A DNA stretch of 64,000 bases from DASTHG01 sp035491895 (GCA_035491895.1 DATJJY010000088.1:20177-84176); one strand, 5' to 3'; shown: positions 39,886 to 49,457, counted from the stretch's first letter. Notes: generated from the sequence alone by a model not told the origin. Numbers and translations: made by a program.

Positions 39886-41170
39886 GGGATGCTCCTTGGG
39901 TGAGAGCCGGTCGCCGGGCGAGCGCCTGGCGCAGACAAACCGGGCCGACGACGGCATGCAACGCCACCAGCCCAACGCTGAGTCCCTCGAATGATACACC
40001 CCACTCGGGGAAGGCCCGGCGACCCATTGCCGCCAGCAGCAAGCCTACGCCCCCCTGAGAAATGAGGCCCAACCAACCATTATGCGCCAGATCCTCGGCC
40101 ACGAGGAGGCGCCGGCCGGCCCAGCGGCCGCTCCAATACAACCCGAGCGCCCGCAACCCGATGAGCAACAGCATCCACGGCCAGAGATCCGCGACGCTCG
40201 ACACGTCCAGCCGCGCGCCCAACAGCGCGAAGGCACCGGCGGCGAGCAGCTCCCCCCGCGCGTCGAAATGGCGCCGCACCATGCCGGCGCTCTCTGGATC
40301 GGCGTAGGTCAAGCCGATCCCGGTGAGCAAGGCGACCAGCGTCACCTCGACCCGACCGGACAGGCCCGCCACCGCCGCTCCCACCGCCACCGCCAGGGCA
40401 TACATCCCCGGCGTCCCGCCGAGCAGGCGGCGAGTCCGGCTCACGAGCCACACCAGGAGCGCGGCGGTGACGGCCGACCCCGCGAGCGCCACGAGTCCCG
40501 GCCACCAGGCGTCCGCCCGGAGCGAGCCGGCGCTCGCCCCGAACCGCGCCAGAAGCAGCACGGCGGCGAACACCAGGATGGCCGCCGCATCGCGCAGCGC
40601 GTGCAGCCGCAGCAGCGAATCGCTCAGGGCCGCGCGCGGCGCGTCATACAACGTCGCCCAGGTGAGGGCGGGGGCGGCCACGACCGTGAGGGCCCCGACG
40701 GCGAGCGCGACGGCGAGCGCGTCGCCCAGCGGCTGGTGCACCGAGAGCGGAAACCAGGGATGCAGCGCCAGGACGGCGGCAGCAGTGAGCAGAACGGGTA
40801 TCACGATCGATGCAGCGAGGTAGCGACCGAGGCCCGCTCCGCCCGAGTCGTTCCCCTCGGTCCCGCGCCAGGCGAGGCCCGCGCGCAGCGCGAACAGCGC
40901 TACGCTAGCGTCGCTCACGAACGCGAGAGTATGGACCTCGTCCTCGCGAACGAAGCCAAGCCACTCGGGACGCAGCAGCAGTCCGGCGCCCAGGTATCCC
41001 GTAACGCGCGGCAGCCCCCAGCGCAGCGCGAGACGGCCGCCGATCTCCGCGGCGACGATCACCACCCCGAGCGCCAGAGTGGCCCGCGCCGCGAGCGGAG
41101 CGCCGGCGGTGTAGTGGTGCGACAAGAGCAGCGCCAGCGCAAGGACGAGGAACCAGAGCACGGTGCGCAT
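39875..41170 (-). CDS. Cation:proton antiporter, CPA2/Kef-like
   Basis: 431 residues from ATG 41170 (an in-frame GTG 9 nt earlier is possible). Ten to twelve membrane helices are predicted, with CPA2-type features: GRLALRWGLPRVTGYLGAGLLL, LAFVSDASVALFALRAGLAW, and in the second half GRVEVTLVALLTGIGLTYADP and GARLDVSSVADLW. No RCK/TrkA-N nucleotide-binding domain follows, so it is a transporter domain only. It exchanges Na+ or K+ for protons in the inner membrane. The 3' part overlaps the start of the metalloprotease gene. Confidence 0.85.
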   Translation of the reverse strand: MRTVLWFLVLALALLLSHHYTAGAPLAARATLALGVVIVAAEIGGRLALRWGLPRVTGYLGAGLLLRPEWLGFVREDEVHTLAFVSDASVALFALRAGLAWRGTEGNDSGGAGLGRYLAASIVIPVLLTAAAVLALHPWFPLSVHQPLGDALAVALAVGALTVVAAPALTWATLYDAPRAALSDSLLRLHALRDAAAILVFAAVLLLARFGASAGSLRADAWWPGLVALAGSAVTAALLVWLVSRTRRLLGGTPGMYALAVAVGAAVAGLSGRVEVTLVALLTGIGLTYADPESAGMVRRHFDARGELLAAGAFALLGARLDVSSVADLWPWMLLLIGLRALGLYWSGRWAGRRLLVAEDLAHNGWLGLISQGGVGLLLAAMGRRAFPEWGVSFEGLSVGLVALHAVVGPVCLRQALARRPALTQGASRDS

Positions 41171-41201
41171 CGCCCGCACAATCTCTCCGTCGCCCGTGGT
41201 T

Positions 41202-41231
41202 TTGACAATGCAACGCGACGCCGGTTATCTT
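41202..41231 (+). promoter_or_regulatory. Sigma-70 promoter for dnaE
   Basis: TTGACA (41202-41207) is followed by 17 nt and TTATCT (41225-41230), or by 18 nt and TATCTT (41226-41231). The -35 is a perfect consensus match. The ATG is 20 nt after the -10, so the leader is short. Confidence 0.7.
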
Positions 41232-41251
41232 GACAAAGCACACCAGGCCCT

Positions 41252-44200
41252 ATGGCGTTCGTTCATCTTCACACACATAGCGAATATTCCCTGCTCGACG
41301 GTGCCAACCGGATCCCGGAGCTCCTGGATCGGGTCGTCGCGCTGGGGATGGATTCGCTTGCCATTACCGACCACGGCAACCTGCATGGGGCGTGGACGTT
41401 CTACGAGGAGGCGAAGGCCCGGAAAGTCCGCCCCATTATCGGCTGCGAGGCGTATCTGGCGTTCGGCAGCCGGCACGCACGGGAGAAGCCCACCGACGCC
41501 CCCGGCCCGTATTCCCATCTCGTACTCCTCGCCAGGAACCGCACCGGCTACGCGAACCTGGTCAAGCTCTCCTCGATCGGCTTTCTGGAGGGCTACTACC
41601 GGCGTCCCCGGATCGACCGCGAGGTCCTGGAGCGTCACAAGGAAGGGCTCGTCTGTCTCGCCGCCTGCCTCTCGGGTGAGATCTCCCTGTATTTGCGGGC
41701 GGGGAATTACGAGGCCGCCAAGGCGAGCGCCAGCTACTTCGCGCGGCTCTTCGGACCGGACGGGTTCTGGCTCGAAGTGCAGAATCACGGCATCGCGGAA
41801 GAGGAGACGGTCGCAACCGGGATGTTCCGCCTCGCCAAGGAGTTGGGCATCCCCGTCACGGTAACGAACGACGCGCACTATCTAATGAAGGGAGACGCCG
41901 AGGCCCACGACGTCCTGTTGGCGATCGGGACCGGTAAAGACCTCGACGATCCGAAGCGGTTCCGCTTCTTCGGGGCCGAGAGCTACGTGAAATCGGAGAA
42001 GGAGATGAAGCCGCTCTTCCCCGACCACCCGGAGCTCGTGAGCGAAACAGCCCGCATCGCCGACCTGTGCGAGTTCGACTTCGAGAAACGGTACTTCCTG
42101 CCCCAGTACCCCCGCCCGGCGGAATTCGCGACCGACAACGATCTGCTGGTGCACCTCGCTCGCGCCGGCGCGGCGGAGCGGTACGGCGATCCGCTGCCGC
42201 CACGCGTCGCGGAGCGCCTCGCCTACGAGCTCGACGTCATCCAGCGCACCGGCTACGCCGGCTACTTCCTCATCGTCTACGATCTGATCAAGGCGGCGCG
42301 GGACCGCGCGATTCCCGTGGGGCCGGGCCGCGGCTCGGCGGCGGGATCGCTGGTCGCCTTCAGCTTGCGCATCACGAATGTCGACCCGCTGCAGTTCGAT
42401 CTGCTGTTCGAGCGGTTCCTGAACCCCGAGCGGATTTCGATGCCCGACATCGACCTCGATTTCTGCTTCGAGCGGCGCGGCGAGATCATGGAATACGTGC
42501 GGGGCCGCTACGGGCGCGAGTCCGTCGGGCAGATCATCACCTTCGGGACGTTGAAGGCACGAGCGGCGTTCCGAGACGTGGCGCGCACGCTGCGGCTCGA
42601 GATCGGCGAGGTGGACCGGGCCACCAAGCTCATTCCGGCGGGCCCCGCGGCCACCTGGTCGCTCGCGGAGGCGGCGACCAAGGTGCCCGAGCTGCGCGCC
42701 ATCGTCGAGCAGGACGACCGGGTGCGGAAGGTGATCGACCTCGGGAGCCGCATCGAGGGGTTGGCGCGCCATGCGTCGGTGCACGCCGCGGGCGTCGTGA
42801 TCGCGCCAGGGCCGCTCACCGACTACGTCCCCGTATGCCTCGCGCCCCAGGACAGCGAGGCGATCATTACGCAGTTCGACATGGTGGCGCTCGAGAAGGT
42901 CGGAATGCTGAAGATCGACCTGCTCGGCTTGAAGACGCTCACCGTCATCCACGACACCGTGCAGATGGTGCAGGAACGCCACGGCGTGACGCTCGACATG
43001 GACCACCTCGATCTGGAGGATCCCGAGGTCTACCGCCTGCTGCGCTCGGGCCGGACGGCGGGAGTGTTCCAGTTCGAGTCGGCGCTCGCCACCGACTGTC
43101 TCCGCCAGATGAAGTGCGACCGGTTCGACGACCTCGTCGCGACCAATGCCCTGCTCCGTCCCGGTCCGCTCGACACCGGGATGCATCTCGTCTTCATCAA
43201 TCGCAAGCTGGGTCGGGACCCGGTGCGGTATCCCCATCCCGCGCTCGAGGAGGTGCTGCAGTCGACGTACGGCGTGATCACCTACCAGGAGCAGGTGATG
43301 CGCATCGCCAACATCCTGGCGGGATACTCGCTCGCCGAAGCCGATGTGCTGCGCAAGGCGGTGGGCAAGAAGATCAAGGAGCTGATTCAGGAGGAGCTGG
43401 AGCGCTTCGTCGAGCGGGCGGTGGCGCGCGGACACGACCGGCGCGTCATCCAGGACATCGCGGCGCAGATCGAGACGTTCGGGCGCTACGGCTTCAACAA
43501 GTCGCACGCCGTCGCGTACTCGATCCTGTCGTATCAGACCGCCTGGCTCAAGGCGCACTACCCGGCGGAGTATCTCGCCGCCCTGCTTTCCAGCCAGATC
43601 GGCGACACCGACAGCGTGGTGGAATACATCAACGAGGCGCGCGAGCTCGGGCTCGAGGTTCTGCCTCCCGACGTGAACGAGTCGCGCTTCAAGTTCACCG
43701 TCATCGGAGACCGTCGCATCCGCTTTGGCCTCGGCGCGGTGAAGAACGTCGGCGAGGGGGCGATCGCCTCGATCATCGAGGGCCGGACGGCGGAGCCGTA
43801 TCGCTCGCTCGTCGAGCTGTGCGAGCGAATCGACCTGCGGCTCTGCAACAAGCGTGTGCTCGAGGCCCTCATCGACGCGGGGGCGTGCGATTCCCTGGGG
43901 GGCCACCGGGCGCAGCTCGTCGCCGCGTTGGAGCACGCGTTTGCCGAAGCCCAGGCGCGTCACGCCGAGCGCGAGTCCGGCCAGGTCGGGCTGTTCGGCG
44001 ACCACACGGTCACCCCCCCCGCCCCGGTGACCCTTCCCGACGTGCCACCCTGGCCCGAGCAGGAGCGCCTGACCCGCGAGAAGGCAGTGCTCGGCTTCTT
44101 CATTTCCGGCCACCCCCTCGCCAAGTACCGCGCCGAGGTGGAGCTTTTCGGGACCCGGACGACGGCCACCCTGAGCACCTGGAGCGATCAGAAGGTGGCG

Positions 44201-44722
44201 ATCGCCGCCCTCGCCACGGTCGTCAAGCGGCAGGTTTCGAAGAAGAGCGGTGCCGAATACGCCCGCCTCGTGCTGGAAGACTTCCACGGCACGGCCGAGG
44301 CGCTGGTGTTCCCCGAGGCGTGGGCACGTCTCAATGGAGTGATCCGGCCCGACGGGGCGCTGCTGTTCACGGGCGGGTTCAGCCCGCGGGACCGCGGGGA
44401 AGAGGCGGCACCGTTTATCGTTGATAGTGCCCGGCCGCTCGACGAGCTGAAGGCCGGCGGCCAGGTGGGGCTGGCGCTCCGCTGGAAGGCCGGCAGCCCC
44501 CCGGATGCCGACGCGGCTCGGGCCGCTGCCGCGCTATGCGCCGCACACCCCGGGCCGGCACCGGTACTGGTGGAGTGGGAGGAAGGAAACGGCGACGGAC
44601 TCACCGCGCCCGCTGCGCGCCTGATGAGCCGCAGCCTGCGGGTGGAGCCCGACGACGAGCTGCTCGGCGCGCTGCGGGGCCTGTTCGGTCCGGACGGCGT
44701 GCACCTCGTGAAAGCGAGCTGA
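41252..44722 (+). CDS. dnaE: DNA polymerase III alpha subunit
   Basis: 1156 residues, the expected size. It begins with the PHP domain (FVHLHTHSEYSLLDGANRIPEL). The polymerase palm has the catalytic acids in MPDIDLDFCFERRGEI, with VGPGRGSAAGSLVAF before it, and the KSHAVAYSILSYQTAWLKAHYPAEYLAALL helix block after it. The C-terminal part includes the helix-hairpin-helix region and an OB-fold (VAIAALATVVKRQVSKKSGAEYARLVLED). It replicates the chromosome as part of the polymerase III holoenzyme. Expressed from a strong promoter and followed 3 nt later by accA. Confidence 0.97.
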   Translation: MAFVHLHTHSEYSLLDGANRIPELLDRVVALGMDSLAITDHGNLHGAWTFYEEAKARKVRPIIGCEAYLAFGSRHAREKPTDAPGPYSHLVLLARNRTGYANLVKLSSIGFLEGYYRRPRIDREVLERHKEGLVCLAACLSGEISLYLRAGNYEAAKASASYFARLFGPDGFWLEVQNHGIAEEETVATGMFRLAKELGIPVTVTNDAHYLMKGDAEAHDVLLAIGTGKDLDDPKRFRFFGAESYVKSEKEMKPLFPDHPELVSETARIADLCEFDFEKRYFLPQYPRPAEFATDNDLLVHLARAGAAERYGDPLPPRVAERLAYELDVIQRTGYAGYFLIVYDLIKAARDRAIPVGPGRGSAAGSLVAFSLRITNVDPLQFDLLFERFLNPERISMPDIDLDFCFERRGEIMEYVRGRYGRESVGQIITFGTLKARAAFRDVARTLRLEIGEVDRATKLIPAGPAATWSLAEAATKVPELRAIVEQDDRVRKVIDLGSRIEGLARHASVHAAGVVIAPGPLTDYVPVCLAPQDSEAIITQFDMVALEKVGMLKIDLLGLKTLTVIHDTVQMVQERHGVTLDMDHLDLEDPEVYRLLRSGRTAGVFQFESALATDCLRQMKCDRFDDLVATNALLRPGPLDTGMHLVFINRKLGRDPVRYPHPALEEVLQSTYGVITYQEQVMRIANILAGYSLAEADVLRKAVGKKIKELIQEELERFVERAVARGHDRRVIQDIAAQIETFGRYGFNKSHAVAYSILSYQTAWLKAHYPAEYLAALLSSQIGDTDSVVEYINEARELGLEVLPPDVNESRFKFTVIGDRRIRFGLGAVKNVGEGAIASIIEGRTAEPYRSLVELCERIDLRLCNKRVLEALIDAGACDSLGGHRAQLVAALEHAFAEAQARHAERESGQVGLFGDHTVTPPAPVTLPDVPPWPEQERLTREKAVLGFFISGHPLAKYRAEVELFGTRTTATLSTWSDQKVAIAALATVVKRQVSKKSGAEYARLVLEDFHGTAEALVFPEAWARLNGVIRPDGALLFTGGFSPRDRGEEAAPFIVDSARPLDELKAGGQVGLALRWKAGSPPDADAARAAAALCAAHPGPAPVLVEWEEGNGDGLTAPAARLMSRSLRVEPDDELLGALRGLFGPDGVHLVKAS

Positions 44723-44725
44723 TTG

Positions 44726-45673
44726 ATGGCGACGCATACCCTCGATTTCGAGCGGCCCTTGCTCGAGATCGAGAAACAGATAGAAGAGCTGAAGCGCAAC
44801 GGCGGCGAGCAGGGTGCCGATACCGGACCGCTCGAGCGCCAGCTGGCGGAGCTGCGCGCGGAGATCTACCGCAACCTGACGCCGATGCAGCGCGTGCAGG
44901 TGGCGCGCCATCCACGCCGCCCGTACACCATCGATTACCTCCAGACCATCTTCTCCGACTTCGTCGAGCTGCACGGCGACCGGCTGTTCCGGGACGACCC
45001 CGCGATCGTCGCCGGCTGGGCGCGCCTCGACGGCGTGTCGGTGATGGTGATCGGACATCAGAAAGGTCGCGACACCAAGGAGAACCTCAAACGCAATTTC
45101 GGGATGGCCCATCCCGAGGGCTACCGCAAGGCGCTGCGCTTGATGCAGCTCGCCCAGAAGTTCCACGCCCCCGTCATCACCCTGGTCGACACCCCGGGCG
45201 CGTATCCCGGCCTCGAGGCGGAGGAGCGCGGGCAGGCGGAGGCGATCGCACACAACCTGGTCGCGATGGCGGCGCTCAGGACACCGACGATCGCGGCGGT
45301 CATCGGCGAGGGTGGCTCCGGTGGGGCGCTGGCGGTGGGGCTGGCCGATCGCGTGCTGATGCTCGAGAACTCGGTCTACTCGGTGATCACACCCGAGGGA
45401 TGCGCGGCGATCCTGTGGCGGGACGCGAGCCAACGGGAGCGGGCGGCCGAAGCGCTCAAGCTCACAGCGCAGGACCTGCTGCGCCTGCAGCTGATCGACG
45501 AAGTCATCGCCGAGCCGCCGGGCGGGGCGCACGCCGACCCGGACGCCGCCGCCCAGGGCCTGGGTGAAGCGCTGCGCCGCCATCTGCGCGAGCTGCGGCG
45601 CATCAAGGTCGACAAACTGCTGAAGCGGCGCGAGGAGAAGTATCTCTCCATGGGCTCGCTCAGCGAGAAGTGA
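44726..45673 (+). CDS. accA: Acetyl-CoA carboxylase carboxyltransferase, alpha subunit
   Basis: 315 residues from ATG 44726 (a TTG one codon earlier is the other option). It has the AccA layout: an N-terminal helix LDFERPLLEIEKQIEELKR, the DPAIVAGWARLDGVSVMVIGHQKG block, NFGMAHPEGYRKALRLM, LVDTPGAYPGLEAEERGQAEAIA, GEGGSGGALAVG and SVITPEGCAAILWRD. With AccD (not in this window) it transfers CO2 from biotin to acetyl-CoA, the first step of fatty-acid synthesis. The dnaE-accA adjacency is common in bacteria. Followed 1 nt later by ricT. Confidence 0.97.
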   Translation: MATHTLDFERPLLEIEKQIEELKRNGGEQGADTGPLERQLAELRAEIYRNLTPMQRVQVARHPRRPYTIDYLQTIFSDFVELHGDRLFRDDPAIVAGWARLDGVSVMVIGHQKGRDTKENLKRNFGMAHPEGYRKALRLMQLAQKFHAPVITLVDTPGAYPGLEAEERGQAEAIAHNLVAMAALRTPTIAAVIGEGGSGGALAVGLADRVLMLENSVYSVITPEGCAAILWRDASQRERAAEALKLTAQDLLRLQLIDEVIAEPPGGAHADPDAAAQGLGEALRRHLRELRRIKVDKLLKRREEKYLSMGSLSEK

Positions 45674-45674
45674 T

Positions 45675-46778
45675 GTGACTGCCGTCGTGGAAGTGCGGTT
45701 CAAGGGCAACCGGCTCGAGTACTTCAACTGGTCGGCGGAGGAGACGCTCGCCCAGCACGACCCGGTCATCGTGGAAGTCGAACGGGGCCAGGACCTGGGA
45801 CGCGTCTCGGCGATCGGCGACACGGCGCTCAAGAAGTGCGCCCGCGGCTGCGGCGGCTGCGCCGTTGCCGACGCCGTCAAAACGGTGGAGCGCCAGGTGG
45901 TCCGGCGGGCAACGCGGGCCGACGTCGACGTGGCCGAGCGGCTGCGCGACGAGGAAGAAGAGGCGCGACGCACGGCCCGGCAGCGTGTCCGGTCGCACAA
46001 CCTCCCGATGAAGGTCTCCGACGCCGAGTGGCAGTGGGACCGGCGCAAGCTCACCATCTACTTCACGGCGGAGCAGCGGGTCGACTTCCGTGCCCTGGTG
46101 CGCGATCTGGCGGCGGTGTTCCGGACCCGGATCGAGCTGCGCCAGATCGGGGCGCGCGACGAGGCGCGCCGCCTCTCGGGGGTGGGACGCTGCGGGCGGG
46201 AGTATTGCAGCGCCAGCTGGCTCCCCGAGCTGCGCCCGGTGAACCTCTCGATCGCCAAGGACCAGCATCTCTCCCTGAACCCGACGCAGATCTCGGGGCC
46301 GTGCGGCCGCTTGTTGTGTTGTCTGCACTACGAGCACGATTTCTATGTCCAGAGCCGGAAGCGGTTCCCCAAGGAGGGCCGGCTGCTCAGGACCGAGGTG
46401 GGAAACGAGAAAGTGTTGGCCGTGGACATCTTCCGCGATCGGGTAACGCTGCGCTCCGAGGAGCACGGCACACGCGTAGTGGCGCTGGACCTGCTGCACG
46501 AGGAGATCGCGCGCGCCGGAGGCGATGTGCCTGCCGCAGCGGCCACCGCGCCGCCCATCCCGGCCCCCGCGACTCTCGTGGCGCCGCCGCCCGCGTCGCC
46601 CGCCGAGCCGACCGCGGCACCGGCGCGGGAGACGGCGGCGGCGGATCAGCCCCGCTCGGGACGGCGGCGGCGGCGGCGCCGGCGGCGTGGTGGAGGTGGC
46701 GGCGGTGGTGGCGGTGGCGGTGGCGGTGGCGGTGGCGACAGCGGTGGAAATGGGGGAAGCGGAACCCCTCGTGCCTAA
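45675..46778 (+). CDS. ricT: PSP1-domain regulator, RicT/YaaT-like
   Basis: 367 residues from GTG 45675. The PSP1 core contains the expected cysteines: CARGCGGC, GVGRCGREYCSASWL and GPCGRLLCCLHYEHDFY. In Bacillus RicT joins RicA and RicF in an Fe-S-containing complex that tunes RNase Y; the Cys pattern is retained. The C-terminal 90 residues are Ala/Pro-rich, then a basic RRRRRRRRR stretch, then at least 16 consecutive glycines (coded by GGYGGY codons) before GDSGGNGG. This tail is low complexity and probably disordered. The gene overlaps metG by 29 nt, or by 8 if metG starts at GTG 46771. Confidence 0.85.
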   Translation: MTAVVEVRFKGNRLEYFNWSAEETLAQHDPVIVEVERGQDLGRVSAIGDTALKKCARGCGGCAVADAVKTVERQVVRRATRADVDVAERLRDEEEEARRTARQRVRSHNLPMKVSDAEWQWDRRKLTIYFTAEQRVDFRALVRDLAAVFRTRIELRQIGARDEARRLSGVGRCGREYCSASWLPELRPVNLSIAKDQHLSLNPTQISGPCGRLLCCLHYEHDFYVQSRKRFPKEGRLLRTEVGNEKVLAVDIFRDRVTLRSEEHGTRVVALDLLHEEIARAGGDVPAAAATAPPIPAPATLVAPPPASPAEPTAAPARETAAADQPRSGRRRRRRRRRGGGGGGGGGGGGGGGGDSGGNGGSGTPRA

Positions 46779-48291
46779 GTATTACCTCACGACGGCGATC
46801 GACTACTCGAACGGCGAGCCCCATCTCGGCCACGCGCTCGAAAAGATTGGCGCCGATTGTCTCGCACGCTGGCATCGCTTGAAGGGCGACGACGTCCGGT
46901 TCGTCATGGGGATGGACGAGCACGGACAGAAGGTCGCGCTGGCCGCCGAGAAGAGCGGGCTCGCCCCCCAGGTGTGGGTCGACCGCATTTCAGAGCAATT
47001 CGAGAACACCTGGCGGCGCCTCCACTGCTCGCACGACGACTGGATTCGCACGACCGAGCCGCGCCACGCGGCGTCGGTGACGGAATTTCTTAACCGCATC
47101 AAGCGCCTCCATCCCGACGATGTCTACGAAGACGAGTACGAGGGGCTGTACTGCGTCGGTTGCGAGGAGTTCAAGTCGGATGCGCAGATCGTGGACGGCC
47201 ACTGCATCGAGCACCCCAATCTCGAGCTGCAGCGGATGAAGGAGCGGAACATCTTCTTCCGGCTCTCCCGCTACGCCACGGAGATCCAGCGCCGCATAAC
47301 CACCGGCGAGTTCGCCGTCGAGCCGGCCATCCGTCGCAACGAAGTGCTGCGGCTGCTCGAAAACGGGTTGCAGGACACGTCGATCTCGCGGGCGCGCTTC
47401 CCGTGGGGGATTCCGTTCCCCGGTGAAGCCGAGCAGACGGTGTACGTCTGGTTCGACGCGCTCATCAATTACATCACGGCAGCCGGGTTCCCCGCCGCGG
47501 GATGGGAGCGACTCTGGCCCGCCGACCTGCACGTGATCGGCAAGGGGATCACGCGACTGCACTGCGCGCTCTGGCCCGGGATGCTCCTGGCCGCCGAGCT
47601 GCCGCTTCCGAGGATGGTCTGGGCGCACGGCTACGTGCAATGGGGCGGCGTGAAAGTGTCGAAATCGGCGGGGGGCACGCTCTCAGTCGACGAGGCGATG
47701 GAGCGCCATGGCGCCGACGCGTTACGCTACTATCTGCTGCGGGAGATCGGTTTCGAGAACGACGGCAACTTCACCTGGGAGCGGTTCGACGTCCGCTACA
47801 CCGCCGATCTCGCCGACACCGTGGGCAACCTGGCGTCGCGCGCGCTCGCGATGGTGCACCGCTATCGCGGCGGTGTGGTGCCCGCCGATCCGCGCGGTTT
47901 TGCATCGCCGCTCGAGGACGATGCCCGCCGCCATCTCGACGCCTACGCGCGTGCGATGGACGGCATCGCGCTGGAGCACGGCGCCGCCGAGCTCGTCGCG
48001 CTCGCGGGACGGGCCAATCGCTACGTGGAGGAAACAGCGCCGTGGAAGCTGGCGAAGGAAAAGAACGACGCCGAGCTCGACGCCGTGCTCGCGAACCTGA
48101 CGCGCACCATCGCGCGGCTCGCGGTGCTCGCCCTGCCGTTCATCCCGGGCAAGGCGGGCGAGTTGTGGGAGACGCTCGGCGCGCCGCGACCGCTCGCCGA
48201 GCTGCGTTTCAACGATCTGGTGACGCTCGATCCGACCGGCTGGACGGTCCGCAAAGCGGCCCCCCTCTTCCCGAAGCCCCCAGCCGACTAA
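46750..48291 (+). CDS. metG: Methionyl-tRNA synthetase
   Basis: 513 residues from ATG 46750; GTG 46771 gives the more typical PKYYLTTAIDY start. HIGH motif is HLGH in YSNGEPHLGHALEK; the KMSKS motif reads KVSKS in WGGVKVSKSAGG, followed by the helical anticodon-binding domain. The zinc-finger insertion is LYCVGCEEFKSDAQIVDGHCIEHP with four ligands, as in the Aquifex-type enzymes. No C-terminal EMAP/Trbp111 domain is present. It charges tRNA-Met and initiator tRNA. It ends before the promoter region of the M23 peptidase gene. Confidence 0.96.
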   Translation: MGEAEPLVPKYYLTTAIDYSNGEPHLGHALEKIGADCLARWHRLKGDDVRFVMGMDEHGQKVALAAEKSGLAPQVWVDRISEQFENTWRRLHCSHDDWIRTTEPRHAASVTEFLNRIKRLHPDDVYEDEYEGLYCVGCEEFKSDAQIVDGHCIEHPNLELQRMKERNIFFRLSRYATEIQRRITTGEFAVEPAIRRNEVLRLLENGLQDTSISRARFPWGIPFPGEAEQTVYVWFDALINYITAAGFPAAGWERLWPADLHVIGKGITRLHCALWPGMLLAAELPLPRMVWAHGYVQWGGVKVSKSAGGTLSVDEAMERHGADALRYYLLREIGFENDGNFTWERFDVRYTADLADTVGNLASRALAMVHRYRGGVVPADPRGFASPLEDDARRHLDAYARAMDGIALEHGAAELVALAGRANRYVEETAPWKLAKEKNDAELDAVLANLTRTIARLAVLALPFIPGKAGELWETLGAPRPLAELRFNDLVTLDPTGWTVRKAAPLFPKPPAD

Positions 48292-48503
48292 CGCCGTTCG
48301 AGCCATCCGCGTGAGGTCGCTGGGCCGGATGGCGACAATCGGCTTCGGGCATCTTCGGCTGGTTAAGTTGGAACGGCACCAGCGGCTACCATACTGCCCA
48401 AGGTCGAGTGACCTGGATCACACTTTCCGGCGTTGACGCTGGGTCCCACCGGTCCTATGTTGGTCATCCCCTCCGTTCAGAAGTGGGCACAGGAAAAGGA
48501 GAT
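48292..48503 (+). promoter_or_regulatory. Intergenic region with CRP-like site and sigma-70 promoter for the M23 peptidase
   Basis: 212 nt. AGTGA-CCTGGA-TCACA at 48407-48422 is a CRP/FNR-type palindrome. It is followed by TTGACG (48433-48438), 17 nt, and TATGTT (48456-48461), a good sigma-70 promoter. AAAAGGAG (48494-48501) gives the ribosome site 2 nt before ATG 48504. A weaker possible promoter, TTGGAA at 48368 with CATACT at 48390, lies further upstream. Confidence 0.55.
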
Positions 48504-49457
48504 ATGAGGCGTAGCTCGGAACGGCGCGGCTCTGGTCGGCGCTGGACGGTGATGGTCGTCCCCCACGGCTCGGGTGCATCCCGGGCGGTGGAGGTGTCGC
48601 ATTCCGTCTTCAAGACGCTGGTCGGCATCGGGAGCGTGTTGATGCTCCTGCTCGTCGTGCTGGGCGGCGCCGCGTTGTCGCGCGGTGTGAGTATCACGCG
48701 CGGTCGCGTCCTCGAGCGGGAGAATCACCTGCTCGCCGACGAGATCCAGCGGATGCGCTCGCGCATCGCCGGATTGCACGACACCCTCTCGACCTTCAGT
48801 CAGAAGGCGCTGGAGCTGCGGGTGCTCGCCGGACTGACGCCCACCGATTCGACGGTGCAGCAAGCCGGCATCGGTGGACCGGTCGGCTCGTGGACGGAGC
48901 GGGACAGCCTCAACGCCAGCGGCGAGCTCGGCAACGAAGCGGTCACGGCACGCGAGGATCTCGACGGACTGACGCGCCGGGCGAACATTCTCGTGCGATC
49001 GATCAACGAGGCGTACGATTCGCTCTCGTCTCATCAGGCGCGCATGGCCGCGACGCCATCGATCATGCCGACCAAGGGATGGCTCACGAGCGCGTTCGCC
49101 GCCGAGCGGGTGCACCCGATCCTCCATATGGCGCGCCCGCACGAGGGCATCGACGTCGCCGCGCCGATGGGCGCCGAGATCGAGGCCCCGGCCGCCGGCG
49201 TCGTCACCGAAGTCAGCTGGGAAGACGGCTACGGCAACTACCTGACGATCGATCACGGCTATGGCGTCGTGACCAAGTACGCGCATTGCTCCAAGATCCT
49301 GGTCGGGCGTGGCATGCGCGTAAAGCGCGGCCAGAAGATCGCGCTCGTCGGCTCGACCGGGCTCGCGACCGGCCCGCACCTGCACTACGAGATCTGGGTG
49401 AACGGCAAGCCGGTCAATCCCGTCCACTACGTGATGCCGGACGCCATCGTCGACTAG
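48504..49457 (+). CDS. M23-family (LytM-type) metallopeptidase with membrane anchor
   Basis: 317 residues from ATG 48504; an ATG at 48408 in frame lies before the promoter and is rejected. A basic cytoplasmic N-terminus (about 35 residues), one membrane helix (LVGIGSVLMLLLVVLGGAAL), a periplasmic coiled-coil (LERENHLLADEIQRMRSRI), then an M23 domain (about 195-315). Zinc ligands are in HEGIDVAAP (His-x3-Asp) and PHLHYEIW (HxH). Such proteins cut peptidoglycan cross-links or, when inactive, regulate amidases; here the ligands are complete. The CRP-like site suggests environmental control. Its stop overlaps that of lemA by 4 nt. Confidence 0.9.
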   Translation: MRRSSERRGSGRRWTVMVVPHGSGASRAVEVSHSVFKTLVGIGSVLMLLLVVLGGAALSRGVSITRGRVLERENHLLADEIQRMRSRIAGLHDTLSTFSQKALELRVLAGLTPTDSTVQQAGIGGPVGSWTERDSLNASGELGNEAVTAREDLDGLTRRANILVRSINEAYDSLSSHQARMAATPSIMPTKGWLTSAFAAERVHPILHMARPHEGIDVAAPMGAEIEAPAAGVVTEVSWEDGYGNYLTIDHGYGVVTKYAHCSKILVGRGMRVKRGQKIALVGSTGLATGPHLHYEIWVNGKPVNPVHYVMPDAIVD

